Below are positions 56,863-64,000 of a stretch of DNA of 64,000 nt, one piece after another. The notes under the pieces are model-generated. The model was not told the DNA's origin. It did no database searches and saw only the letters and a list, made by a program, of their open reading frames with translations. How positions within the stretch are numbered: position 1 is the stretch's first letter; each line of letters opens with the position of its first letter. The stretch spans positions 234,677 to 298,676 of the forward strand of contig JAHLLI010000002.1 of NCBI GenBank assembly GCA_020444245.1, read 5' to 3'. Source of the DNA: Actinomycetales bacterium (GTDB lineage: Bacteria; Actinomycetota; Actinomycetes; Actinomycetales; Cellulomonadaceae). A program made the translations under genes and the position numbers.

Positions 56863-58083
56863 CTACCGAGCCTCGCCCAGCAGGGTGGCGATGCGGCCCA
56901 CGCCCTCGACCAGGTCCTCGTCGCCCAGCGCGTAGCTCAGCCGCAGGTACCCGCTCGGCCCGAACGCCTCGCCGGGCACCACCGCGACCTCGACCTCGTC
57001 GAGGATGAGCGCGGCCAGCTCTGCCGAGGTGGTGGGCGTGACGCCGCGGATGGTGCGGCCCAGCACGCCCTCGACGCTCGGGTAGGCGTAGAACGCACCC
57101 TTGGGCGTGGGGCACACCACGCCGTCGATCGCCGAGAGCATCTCCACGATGGTCCGGCGGCGGCGGTCGAAGGCCTCGCGCATCCGGGCCACGGCCGCCA
57201 GGTCGCCTGTCACGGCGGCGATCGCGGCGCGCTGGGACACGTTGGCCACGTTGGACGACAGGTGCGACTGCAGGTTGGTCGCGGCCTTGACGACGTCGGC
57301 CGGGCCGATCATCCAGCCGACCCGCCAGCCGGTCATCGCATAGGTCTTCGCGACACCGTTGAGCACGACGGTGGTGTCGGCGAGGTCGGGCACCGCACGC
57401 ACCATCGGCGTGAAGACCGCGTCGTCGTAGGTCAGGTGCTCGTAGATCTCGTCGGTGATGACCCAGATCCCGTGCTCGAGCGCCCAGCGGCCGATCGCCT
57501 CGGTCTGCTCCGGGGAGTAGACGGCGCCGGTCGGGTTGGACGGCGAGCAGAACAGCAGAGCCTTGGTGCGCTCGGTCCGCGCCGCCTCGAGCTGGTCGAC
57601 GGTGACCAGGTAACCCTGGTCGGCGCCGGCGAACACCTCGACCGGGACGCCTCCGGCCAGCCGGATCGCCTCGGGGTAGGTGGTCCAGTACGGCGCGGGC
57701 AGGAGCACCTCGTCGCCCGGGTCGACCAGCGTGGCGAAGGCCTCGTACACGGCCTGCTTGCCGCCGTTGGTGACCAGCACCTGGGACGGTGCGACCTGGT
57801 AGCCGGAGTCGCGCAGCGTCTTGTCCGCGATCGCCTGGCGCAGGTCGGGCAGGCCCGCCGCGGGCGTGTAGCGGTGGTTCGCCGGCACCGAGCAGGCGGC
57901 GACGGCCGCCTCGACGATGTAGTCCGGCGTCGGGAAGTCCGGCTCGCCGGCGCCGAAGCCGATCACCGGTCGCCCGGCGGCCTTCAGGGCCTTCGCCTTC
58001 GCGTCCACGGCCAGGGTGGCCGACTCGGCGATCGCGCCGATGCGGGTCGAGATGCGGGGCTTGGTGGTGGGGTGCTCGCTCAC
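56863..58083 (-). CDS. Aspartate aminotransferase-type enzyme (class I)
   Basis: A 406-residue PLP enzyme interconverting aspartate and oxaloacetate or a related pair. Motifs: [16 protein letters not shown] (about residue 37), the NPTGAVYS loop (about residue 173), and the PLP lysine in [16 protein letters not shown] (about residue 236). I start at GTG 58083 ([12 protein letters not shown]), nine bases after gagg; ATG 58092 would add three residues. The gene before tRNA-Trp/secE in actinobacteria is often this aminotransferase. Confidence 0.9.
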   Translation of the reverse strand: MSEHPTTKPRISTRIGAIAESATLAVDAKAKALKAAGRPVIGFGAGEPDFPTPDYIVEAAVAACSVPANHRYTPAAGLPDLRQAIADKTLRDSGYQVAPSQVLVTNGGKQAVYEAFATLVDPGDEVLLPAPYWTTYPEAIRLAGGVPVEVFAGADQGYLVTVDQLEAARTERTKALLFCSPSNPTGAVYSPEQTEAIGRWALEHGIWVITDEIYEHLTYDDAVFTPMVRAVPDLADTTVVLNGVAKTYAMTGWRVGWMIGPADVVKAATNLQSHLSSNVANVSQRAAIAAVTGDLAAVARMREAFDRRRRTIVEMLSAIDGVVCPTPKGAFYAYPSVEGVLGRTIRGVTPTTSAELAALILDEVEVAVVPGEAFGPSGYLRLSYALGDEDLVEGVGRIATLLGEAR

Positions 58084-58151
58084 GGTCCCCATCCTCGCAG
58101 AGCCGTCGCTGCGACGTGCCGAGTCCGTCCGCGTGCTGGTGCCGGGCAGGG

Positions 58152-58181
58152 TTCGACCTGGGCCTGCAGACCACGTACACT
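58152..58181 (+). promoter_or_regulatory. Promoter of the tRNA-Trp/secE transcript
   Basis: TTCGAC, 18 bases, then TACACT fits a housekeeping sigma factor promoter. It lies 62 bases before tRNA-Trp in the divergent region with the aminotransferase. Confidence 0.6.
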
Positions 58182-58242
58182 CGTCCGCTGGCGGTAGACG
58201 TCCGTCATGCTGCGGCATGCCCGCACGACGACGTCATCGCGA

Positions 58243-58315
58243 AGGGCAGTGGCGCAATTGGCAGCGCACCGGTCTCCAAAACCGGCGGTTGTGGGTTCGA
58301 GTCCCTCCTGCCCTG
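58243..58315 (+). tRNA. tRNA-Trp (CCA)
   Basis: A 73-base cloverleaf with acceptor AGGGCAG/CTGCCCT, anticodon stem CCGGT/ACCGG enclosing CTCCAAA (anticodon CCA) and discriminator G. The 3' CCA is not encoded. It lies just before secE, the usual bacterial position. Confidence 0.96.
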
Positions 58316-58396
58316 CGTTGATCGCAGGCTTCGCGCCCCGGGGGACGTCCCCGGGCGTCGTCGCCTGGAGCACCAGACGAGATCCGAGGACACCAC

Positions 58397-58645
58397 GTGA
58401 GCGAACGCGCCCGCACCAGCGGCAAGTCGTCGTCGAAGGACGGCGCCCGCCGGGGGCTCTTCGCCCGGATCGCGTTGTTCTTCCGCCAGGTGATCGGCGA
58501 GCTGAAGAAGGTCGTGCGGCCCACCCGGGCCGAGCTGCTGCGGTACACCGCCGTCGTGCTGGTGTTCGTGGCGGTGGTCATGGCCTTCGTCACGGTCGTC
58601 GACCTGGGCGTCGGGTCGCTGATGCGCTTGGTGTTCGGCGGCTGA
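58397..58645 (+). CDS. secE: Preprotein translocase subunit SecE
   Basis: An 82-residue single-helix subunit of the SecYEG channel. The amphipathic [20 protein letters not shown] (about residues 29-48) precedes the membrane helix [20 protein letters not shown] (about residues 50-69). The basic Ser/Lys-rich N-terminus is usual in actinobacteria. The start is GTG 58397. nusG follows after 52 bases. Confidence 0.97.
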   Translation: MSERARTSGKSSSKDGARRGLFARIALFFRQVIGELKKVVRPTRAELLRYTAVVLVFVAVVMAFVTVVDLGVGSLMRLVFGG

Positions 58646-58697
58646 GCCGACCCGACCCCGACCACCACCTATCGCAAGCAGAGAGCAGGTCAGCACC

Positions 58698-59549
58698 GTG
58701 TCGACAGAGCCCCAGGAGCCGCAGGACGAGCTCGTCGTGCCCGACGAGGCCGCGGACGAGGCTGTCGAGGCCGAGGAGCAGGTCGTCGCCGCCGAGGCCG
58801 ACGAGGTGAGCGAGGACGTCGAGTCCGACGAGGCCGCCGAGGTGAGCGAGGACGTCGAGTCCGACGACGCCGCCGCGGACGAGGCCGACGAGCCGCAGGC
58901 CGATGAGCCGCAGGCCGAAGCGCCCGAGGCCGAGGAGCCGGAGGAGGTCGTCGACCCGATCGCCGAGTACAAGACCCAGCTGCGCCGCCAGCCCGGCGAG
59001 TGGTACGTCATCCACTCCTACGCGGGCTACGAGAACCGCGTGAAGGCGAACCTGGAGAACCGCATCCAGTCGCTGAACATGGAGGACTTCATCTACCAGG
59101 TGGAGGTCCCCATGGAAGAGGTCGTGGAGATCAAGAACTCCCAGCGCAAGGTGGTGCGCAAGGTCCGCATCCCCGGCTATGTGCTGGTGCGCATGGACCT
59201 CACCGACGAGTCGTGGGGTGCGGTGCGCCACACCCCGGGCGTGACGGGCTTCGTCGGGCAGACCCACCAGCCCGTGCCGCTGACCCTGGACGAGGTCTTC
59301 GGGATGCTGGCCCCGATGCTGGCGCCGGCTCCGGAGAAGTCCGCCGCGAAGTCGACGCCAGGTGCGCCGGCCATCCAGGTCGACTTCACCGTCGGCGAGT
59401 CGGTCACGGTCACCGACGGCCCGTTCGACACGCTGCCGGCGACGATCTCGGAGATCAACGCCGAGGCGCAGAAGCTCAAGGTGCTCGTCTCGATCTTCGG
59501 CCGGGAGACCCCGGTCGAGCTGTCGTTCAACCAGGTCGCGAAGATCTGA
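58698..59549 (+). CDS. nusG: Transcription elongation/antitermination factor NusG
   Basis: A 283-residue protein. The NGN domain starts near residue 97 ([18 protein letters not shown]) and includes [14 protein letters not shown]; the KOW domain at the end includes [19 protein letters not shown] and [11 protein letters not shown]. About 90 extra residues at the N-terminus are almost wholly Glu/Asp/Ala/Val and hold an internal 12-residue repeat. Actinobacterial NusG commonly has an acidic leader, though this one is long and repeated. Confidence 0.97.
   Translation: MSTEPQEPQDELVVPDEAADEAVEAEEQVVAAEADEVSEDVESDEAAEVSEDVESDDAAADEADEPQADEPQAEAPEAEEPEEVVDPIAEYKTQLRRQPGEWYVIHSYAGYENRVKANLENRIQSLNMEDFIYQVEVPMEEVVEIKNSQRKVVRKVRIPGYVLVRMDLTDESWGAVRHTPGVTGFVGQTHQPVPLTLDEVFGMLAPMLAPAPEKSAAKSTPGAPAIQVDFTVGESVTVTDGPFDTLPATISEINAEAQKLKVLVSIFGRETPVELSFNQVAKI
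58803..58874 (+). repeat. Two tandem 36-base units inside nusG
   Basis: Two adjacent 36-base copies, differing at one position, encode [12 protein letters not shown] and [12 protein letters not shown] in the acidic leader of NusG. A shorter 15-base repeat (DEPQA twice) follows at about 58884-58913. Such in-frame repeats can vary between strains. Confidence 0.85.
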
Positions 59550-59642
59550 CCGGACGGCACACCCGCCGACGGGCAACCGCTCGCCGGCACTGCAACCGGG
59601 TCATCGCCCACGGCGTCGGCCCACGGATGGAACGGAAGGCAC

Positions 59643-60074
59643 ATGCCCCCGAAGAAGAAGGTCGCCGGCCTGATCAAGCTCCAGATCAACGCCGGTGCCG
59701 CGAATCCCGCCCCGCCGATCGGCCCGGCGCTGGGTCAGCACGGCGTCAACATCATGGAGTTCTGCAAGGCGTACAACGCGGCGACCGAGTCGCAGCGCGG
59801 CAACGTCGTGCCGGTGGAGATCACGGTCTACGAGGACCGTTCCTTCACCTTCATCCTCAAGACCCCGCCGGCCGCCGAGCTGATCAAGAAGGCCGCCGGC
59901 GTCGCCAAGGGCTCGCCGACCCCGCACACCACCAAGGTCGCCTCGATCACCGGTGCCCAGGTGCGCGAGATCGCCCAGACCAAGATGTCCGACCTGAACG
60001 CCAACGACATCGAGGCCGCGGCCAAGATCATCGCCGGCACCGCGCGGTCGATGGGCATCACGGTCACCGACTGA
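59643..60074 (+). CDS. rplK: Ribosomal protein uL11
   Basis: A 143-residue protein of the ribosomal GTPase centre. It starts [20 protein letters not shown] and contains [24 protein letters not shown] and the C-terminal [13 protein letters not shown] (quoted in parts). Its ATG follows ggaaggcac. The 93-base leader after nusG is where L1 autoregulation would be expected; I see no clear L1 site by eye. Confidence 0.97.
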   Translation: MPPKKKVAGLIKLQINAGAANPAPPIGPALGQHGVNIMEFCKAYNAATESQRGNVVPVEITVYEDRSFTFILKTPPAAELIKKAAGVAKGSPTPHTTKVASITGAQVREIAQTKMSDLNANDIEAAAKIIAGTARSMGITVTD

Positions 60075-60086
60075 CGCATCACCCGT

Positions 60087-60106
60087 GGCGCGCCGCCCGG
60101 CGCGCC
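60087..60106 (+). promoter_or_regulatory. Hairpin between rplK and rplA
   Basis: GGCGCGCC, GCCC loop, GGCGCGCC: an eight-base stem in the 86-base gap. It may act as a partial terminator or an RNA-processing or stability element; no function is shown by sequence. Confidence 0.4.
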
Positions 60107-60160
60107 CCCAGTGGCAGGGCCCCTGTGCGGCCCGACGACCACGACTCGAAGGAGACACGC

Positions 60161-60880
60161 ATGGCACAGCACGGCAAGGCCTACCGCGCAGCGGCGGCCA
60201 CGATCGACCGGACCCAGCTCTACGCGCCGCTCGAGGCGATCCGCCTGGCGCAGAAGAGCTCGCCCACCAAGTACGACGCGACGGTCGAGGTGGCCTTCCG
60301 CCTCGGTGTCGACCCCCGCAAGGCCGACCAGATGGTCCGCGGCACCGTCAACCTCCCGCACGGCACCGGCAAGACCGCCCGGGTGATCGTCTTCGCCCAG
60401 GGCGAGCGCGCCCAGCAGGCGCTGGACGCCGGCGCCGACGAGGTCGGCGGCGACGAGCTCATCGCCAAGGTCGCGGACGGCTACACGGACTTCGACGCCG
60501 CGGTCGCCACCCCGGACCTGATGGGCAAGGTCGGCCGGCTCGGCAAGGTGCTCGGCCCGCGTGGCCTGATGCCGAACCCGAAGACCGGCACCGTGACGAT
60601 GGACGTGGCCAAGGCCGTGTCCGACATCAAGGGCGGCAAGATCGAGTTCCGCGTCGACAAGCACGCGAACCTGCACTTCATCATCGGCAAGGTCTCGTTC
60701 TCCGACACCGCGCTGGTGGAGAACTACGCGGCCGCTCTGGACGAGGTGCTCCGGCTCAAGCCGGCGTCCTCGAAGGGCCACTACATCACCAAGGCGTTCG
60801 TCGCGACGACGATGGGCCCGAGCATCCCGCTCGACCCGAAGAAGACGCGCAACCTCCTGGTCGAGTCCGACGAGAGCTGA
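60161..60880 (+). CDS. rplA: Ribosomal protein uL1
   Basis: A 239-residue protein of the ribosomal L1 stalk, which in many bacteria also represses its own operon. The signature [15 protein letters not shown] is at about residue 130, and [11 protein letters not shown] near the C-terminus. The ATG follows aaggaga. The operon ends with a strong hairpin; rplJ and rplL are not adjacent here. Confidence 0.97.
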   Translation: MAQHGKAYRAAAATIDRTQLYAPLEAIRLAQKSSPTKYDATVEVAFRLGVDPRKADQMVRGTVNLPHGTGKTARVIVFAQGERAQQALDAGADEVGGDELIAKVADGYTDFDAAVATPDLMGKVGRLGKVLGPRGLMPNPKTGTVTMDVAKAVSDIKGGKIEFRVDKHANLHFIIGKVSFSDTALVENYAAALDEVLRLKPASSKGHYITKAFVATTMGPSIPLDPKKTRNLLVESDES

Positions 60881-60895
60881 CCACCGCTGACGTCC

Positions 60896-60929
60896 GACGG
60901 CCCGGTCCCCGCGCGGGGGCCGGGCCGTC
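60896..60929. terminator. Strong hairpin terminator after rplA
   Basis: Arms of 15 bases (60896-60910 and 60915-60929, one G-U pair) around a GCGC loop form a very stable GC-rich hairpin in the convergent gap between rplA and the asparaginase gene. It probably stops transcripts from both sides. Confidence 0.8.
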
Positions 60930-60969
60930 GCGTCGTCGCGGGGCGCGGTGGCGCCGCCGACCCGGGTGA

Positions 60970-61911
60970 TCAGACGAGCAACCGCCAGCGGCCGACCACC
61001 TGCCCGCCGCCGAGCGGGGCGGGCGTCAGCTCCTCGACCAGCGGCGCGACCACGTCGGGGTCCAGGGCCCCGGCCCGGGCCAGCAGCGACAGCGCGACGA
61101 AGGTGGTGACCCGCTGGGCCCCGTCCAGCGCACGCAGTGCGACGGTCGCGCCGTTCGGCGCCACGACCACCAGATAGCCCTCCGCGCCGACCTTGGCCAC
61201 CGCGCCGGTCGCCTCGACCGTGCGGGTGTTCGCGCGACCCGGCCCGTCCAGCGCCCACGGATGGGCGCGGATGTCGTCGGCGAGTGCGCTGCCCGGACCC
61301 AGCAGGCCCGCCGCGCCGCGCGCCAGGGCGGGCAGGGTCAGGGCGTGCGCCGGGGCGCCGCACCCGTCGGTGCCGGTGTGCGCGACGTGCTCGCCGCACC
61401 GTTCCTCGACCCGGGCGAGCACGGCGCGCTGGAGCGGGTGCTCTCGTGCGAGGTAGGTGTCCGGGTCCCAGCCGGAGGCCACGCACGCCGACAGGAACGC
61501 GGCGTGCTTGCCCGAGCAGTTCATCCGCAGCCGGCTCGGCTCCACGCGGGCCGCCGTGGCGGGGTCCAGCGGCGCGGCGACCGGGCAGCCGAGCGCGTCG
61601 GCGTCCAGTCCCGCCGCGGCGAGCACGCCCTCGACCACCTCGACGTGGGCGTCGGTGCCCGCGTGGCTCGCGCAGGCCAGCACGCGCTGCACCGCGGTGA
61701 GCGGCGCGCCGGCCTCGAGCGAGACCTCGGCCTGGAACGGCTTGAGGGACGAGCGCGGGTAGACCGTCGCGGTCATGTCCCCGTGGGACTCCAGCACCGC
61801 CCCGTCGGCGTCGACCAGGACCGCTGCGCCGAGGTGCCGCGACTCGTCCAGGCCGTCGCGGTCGGCCACGGCCAGCTCGACGGAGCCGGCGGCGTCCAGA
61901 GGGTGGGTCAC
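60970..61911 (-). CDS. L-asparaginase II family (PF06089-type) protein
   Basis: A 313-residue cytoplasmic protein of the Rhizobium AnsA-like asparaginase family, unrelated in fold to the E. coli enzymes. Diagnostic motifs: YPRSSLKPFQAE (about residue 46), LRMNCSGKHAAFLSAC (about residue 130) and GTDGCGAPA (about residue 180). It should convert asparagine to aspartate and ammonia. The GTG start at 61911 has gaggag six bases before it. The nearest gene upstream is the divergent sigma factor. Confidence 0.88.
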   Translation of the reverse strand: MTHPLDAAGSVELAVADRDGLDESRHLGAAVLVDADGAVLESHGDMTATVYPRSSLKPFQAEVSLEAGAPLTAVQRVLACASHAGTDAHVEVVEGVLAAAGLDADALGCPVAAPLDPATAARVEPSRLRMNCSGKHAAFLSACVASGWDPDTYLAREHPLQRAVLARVEERCGEHVAHTGTDGCGAPAHALTLPALARGAAGLLGPGSALADDIRAHPWALDGPGRANTRTVEATGAVAKVGAEGYLVVVAPNGATVALRALDGAQRVTTFVALSLLARAGALDPDVVAPLVEELTPAPLGGGQVVGRWRLLV

Positions 61912-62347
61912 GGGTGCTCCTCGCAGTGGGTGGGGCGCGGGTGGGCGCGGATCGCATCCTGCACCCGCGGCTGGGGTGACGTCGCGCTGGCACGCGGCCC
62001 CGGAGGTGGCCCGAGGGGCTCGGGGGCCGGGGAAGGCGACCGCGGGCCGGGCACTGGCGCCACCGGACGGATCGCGACGGGGCCTGCGCGGGGCGTGTCG
62101 CAGATCACACCGTGGGGCCGACGCTCCGGTGTCACGTACCGCCCATGGCGTGCTCCTGACCGGTGAGAGGACGCGTGAGGTGTCCGCGGTGGAAGGTGGG
62201 TGCCCGATGGGCGTTGCGGGCACGGCCGTCACGTGCCGCGGTGCGCGCACGGTGGGTGCCTGGCGCCGTCACACCCTTGTCGCTCACGACGCGCGGCCCG
62301 TAGTCTCGCAAGCCCGGCACCGCCGGGGCCGCCGGGTATCCCCTGCG
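61912..62347. other. 436-base divergent intergenic region
   Basis: No gene, RNA or repeat is seen here. Open frames crossing it on both strands are Arg/Pro-rich GC artefacts without conserved motifs. It should hold the promoters of the asparaginase gene and the sigma-factor gene; the one promoter candidate I can place is at 62277-62306. Confidence 0.6.
62277..62306 (+). promoter_or_regulatory. Possible promoter of the sigma-factor gene
   Basis: TTGTCG, 18 bases, then TAGTCT. Transcription would start about 35 bases before the GTG at 62348. Confidence 0.45.
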
Positions 62348-62953
62348 GTGACGGACCAGGCGGAGGCGATGACCCTCTCGGACCGCGCGGCGCACGCGCT
62401 CGTCGCCTACCGCGACGGTGACCCCGCCGCCCTCGAGGCTTTCGTCCGGGAGACGACCCCGCTGCTGTGGCACGTGGTGCGTGGCCAGGGTGTCGAGCGG
62501 GACGCGGCCGACGACGTGGTCCAGGGCGTCTGGGTCGCCTTCGTGCGCAACGTCGAGTCGATCCGCGAGCCCGAGGCGGCCCTGTCCTGGTTGCTGGTCA
62601 GCGCGCGCCGCGCCGCCTGGCTCGCGGTCCGCCGCCACCGTGGCGAGGCCGCGCGGACCACCGAGCTCCCGGACGACGCCGACGAGCGCCACGAGCTCCC
62701 CTCCGCCGGCCCCGGCCCGGAGGCCCAGACGCTCGCCACCGAGCGCGACCGCGTGCTGTGGCACCTGTTCGGCCGGCTGCCCGAGAGATGCCAGCAGATC
62801 CTGCGCTTCGTGGCCGCCGCCGACCGGCCCGACTACCGCGCGATCGCCGAGGTGACCGGCATGAAGGTCACGGCCGTGGGCGTCACCCGTGGCCGGTGCC
62901 TGGCCAAGCTTCGAGCCCTGCTCGATGACGACGAGAGGTGGGAGTGGTCATGA
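62348..62953 (+). CDS. ECF-like sigma-70 family sigma factor
   Basis: A 201-residue sigma factor. Region 2 covers about residues 25-90 (FVRETTPLLWHVVRGQGV, then DAADDVVQGVWVAFVRN) and region 4 about residues 135-190 (LPERCQQILRFVAAADRPDY, then EVTGMKVTAVGVTRGRCLAKL). The linker is Pro/Glu-rich. No anti-sigma factor of usual zinc-binding type is adjacent. The start is uncertain: GTG 62348 or ATG 62369, the latter with GGAGG too close. The stop overlaps the next gene (ATGA). Confidence 0.85.
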   Translation: MTDQAEAMTLSDRAAHALVAYRDGDPAALEAFVRETTPLLWHVVRGQGVERDAADDVVQGVWVAFVRNVESIREPEAALSWLLVSARRAAWLAVRRHRGEAARTTELPDDADERHELPSAGPGPEAQTLATERDRVLWHLFGRLPERCQQILRFVAAADRPDYRAIAEVTGMKVTAVGVTRGRCLAKLRALLDDDERWEWS

Positions 62954-63432
62954 GCGAGTACTCGCCACAGGACCCGATGGACGACCGTGACCGCGCCCTG
63001 CTCGCGGACCTGGGCCGCGTGGTGCGCCAGGTCGACCCGGTACCCGACGGGCTCGCCGACCGCGCCCTGTTCGCCATCACCCTCGACGGGCTGGAGTCCG
63101 AGCTGGTCGAGCTGGTCCGGGTCGAGACGCCCGAGCTCGCCCTGCGCGGCGAGGAGACCGTCACCGCGCGGACCGTCACCTTCACGGCCGACCCGTGCAC
63201 CGTCATGATCACCATGTCGCCCGGCGAAGGCGGCGTCCGGGTCGACGGCTGGATCGCCCCGGCGATGCGGTGCGAGATCACGCTCTTCCGCCCGGACGCG
63301 GAGATCCACGCCGAGTCGGACGACGAGGGCTGCTTCGTCCTGGAGGACGTGCCCGCCGGGCCGGCCAGCCTGGTGCTGCGCCGCACGGACGGCACCGGCC
63401 CGACAGTGAGCACACCCGTCATCGAGCTGTAG
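62950..63432 (+). CDS. Small protein coupled to the sigma factor, unknown function
   Basis: A 160-residue acidic protein without signal peptide or membrane helix. Residues 1-60 are helical and charged (DRALLADLGRVVRQVDPVP); residues 70-160 look like a beta sandwich similar to carboxypeptidase-regulatory domains (GCFVLEDVPAGPASLVLRR). The ATG lies in the sigma stop, so the two are made together. It could modulate the sigma factor, but no known anti-sigma motif is seen. Confidence 0.7.
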   Translation: MSEYSPQDPMDDRDRALLADLGRVVRQVDPVPDGLADRALFAITLDGLESELVELVRVETPELALRGEETVTARTVTFTADPCTVMITMSPGEGGVRVDGWIAPAMRCEITLFRPDAEIHAESDDEGCFVLEDVPAGPASLVLRRTDGTGPTVSTPVIEL

Positions 63433-63472
63433 CGCAGCGGGGACCCGGACCCGCACGGACGAGGAGGCACGG

Positions 63473-64000
63473 ATGGTGGACGACAAGCGCCCAGCGGCGG
63501 ACGGCTCGGCGGACGGGCTGCCCCGGAGCTGGACGGGGCGGCTGCTGCGTCTCGACCCCGACACCGCGGTGCAGCGGCCCGGTGCCGCCGCGGTCCAGCC
63601 CACGTGGTACCTGCGCGACCGCCTGCTGATGGCCGGGGCGCCCGGCTCGGAGTCGTGGCGGCTGCTCGAGGAGGTCGCCGAGGAGCGCGGGTTGCGGGTG
63701 CGCCTCGACGAGCGCGACGAGCGTGACCTGGAGCTCCTGCGCCAGGCAGACCTGCCTGCCGAGCTCGCCGAGGAGCTCTACGCGGCGTTCGGCTACACCG
63801 CCCAGCTCGAGAACACCGTCCCGGCCGAGCCGGTGGACGTCTGGCCGGTGCTGGAGACGTTGGTCGACAAGGCGCGGGTGCTGGCCTCGCTGGACCACCT
63901 GGTGACGGCGGACGAGATCGTCGGCACCCCGTTCACCGAGCCCCACCCGTTCACCGAGCCCCACCCGTTCACCGAGCCCCACCCGTTCACCGAGCCCCAC
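63473..64000 (+). CDS. Unidentified protein, N-terminal part, runs off the window
   Basis: A frame starting at ATG 63473 behind gaggagg stays open to the last base (176 codons). It begins MVDDKRPAADGSADGLPRSW, then RLLRLDPDTAVQRPGAAAV and PTWYLRDRLLMAGAPGSESW. There is no signal peptide. The last 24 codons are four exact repeats of the six residues PFTEPH. It follows the small protein by 40 bases and is likely the third member of the sigma-factor unit. In other actinobacteria, genes after such a sigma/small-protein pair include subtilase or CHAT-type proteins, but nothing visible here proves that. Confidence 0.65.
   Translation, partial: MVDDKRPAADGSADGLPRSWTGRLLRLDPDTAVQRPGAAAVQPTWYLRDRLLMAGAPGSESWRLLEEVAEERGLRVRLDERDERDLELLRQADLPAELAEELYAAFGYTAQLENTVPAEPVDVWPVLETLVDKARVLASLDHLVTADEIVGTPFTEPHPFTEPHPFTEPHPFTEPH
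63929..64000 (+). repeat. Perfect 18-base tandem repeat, at least four copies
   Basis: The unit CCGTTCACCGAGCCCCAC occurs four times with no differences and reaches the end of the window, so the array probably continues. It keeps the reading frame of the gene at 63473 and encodes PFTEPH. Confidence 0.97.

Noticed and set aside
63929..64000. CRISPR-like repeats
   Set aside because: The units are contiguous with no spacers, only 18 bases long and in frame with a coding sequence.

Overview
This window comes from a high-GC Gram-positive bacterium, an actinobacterium most like the Micrococcales and in particular the Cellulomonas group. The grounds are the very high GC content, frequent GTG starts, stop/start overlaps (ATGA, GTGA) throughout the operons, several apparently leaderless genes, a full nuo operon preceded by a menaquinone reductase-like gene, and PP2C/FHA/Ser-Thr kinase modules. 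The genus is an inference; no rRNA is present to test it.

Region 1 (1-17323) is the respiratory block. The tail of a geranylgeranyl/menaquinone reductase-like gene is followed by nuoA to nuoN (complex I, 14 genes in canonical order) and a trans-polyprenyl diphosphate synthase whose start overlaps the nuoN stop. Quinone tail synthesis and quinone reduction therefore sit together.

Region 2 (17424-32833) is the most interesting part. It holds a PP2C phosphatase, an FHA protein, a transmembrane Ser/Thr kinase, a 1936-residue secreted or surface protein built of Ig-like and FN3 repeats, a MoxR AAA+ ATPase, a DUF58 protein, a transglutaminase-like membrane protein that has lost all three catalytic residues, and a separate RDD-FHA fusion. 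The two transcription units start behind the same 16-base motif. Together they look like a phosphorylation-controlled envelope or surface system.

Region 3 (32809-48910) is mixed housekeeping and transport: RarD-like exporter, ferredoxin-NADP reductase, HtpX protease behind an ECF-type stress promoter, a MarR-controlled ClC chloride channel, YajQ, tRNA-Tyr/Thr/Met, rpmG, two MaoC dehydratases (HadA/HadB type), a LacI-controlled pair of MFS transporters inserted before murB, a GntR regulator with a membrane protein, adenosine deaminase and a DUF308 protein.

Region 4 (48920-58083) holds a four-gene ABC-2 exporter/two-component operon, a lipoprotein/PKD-protein pair of somewhat different base composition, a LysR/EamA divergent pair, a small hydrolase and an aspartate aminotransferase-type enzyme.

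Region 5 (58152-64000) is the transcription/translation cluster tRNA-Trp, secE, nusG, rplK, rplA, ending in a strong terminator, then an L-asparaginase, an ECF-like sigma factor with a small coupled partner, and the start of a further gene that runs off the window through a perfect 18-base tandem repeat.
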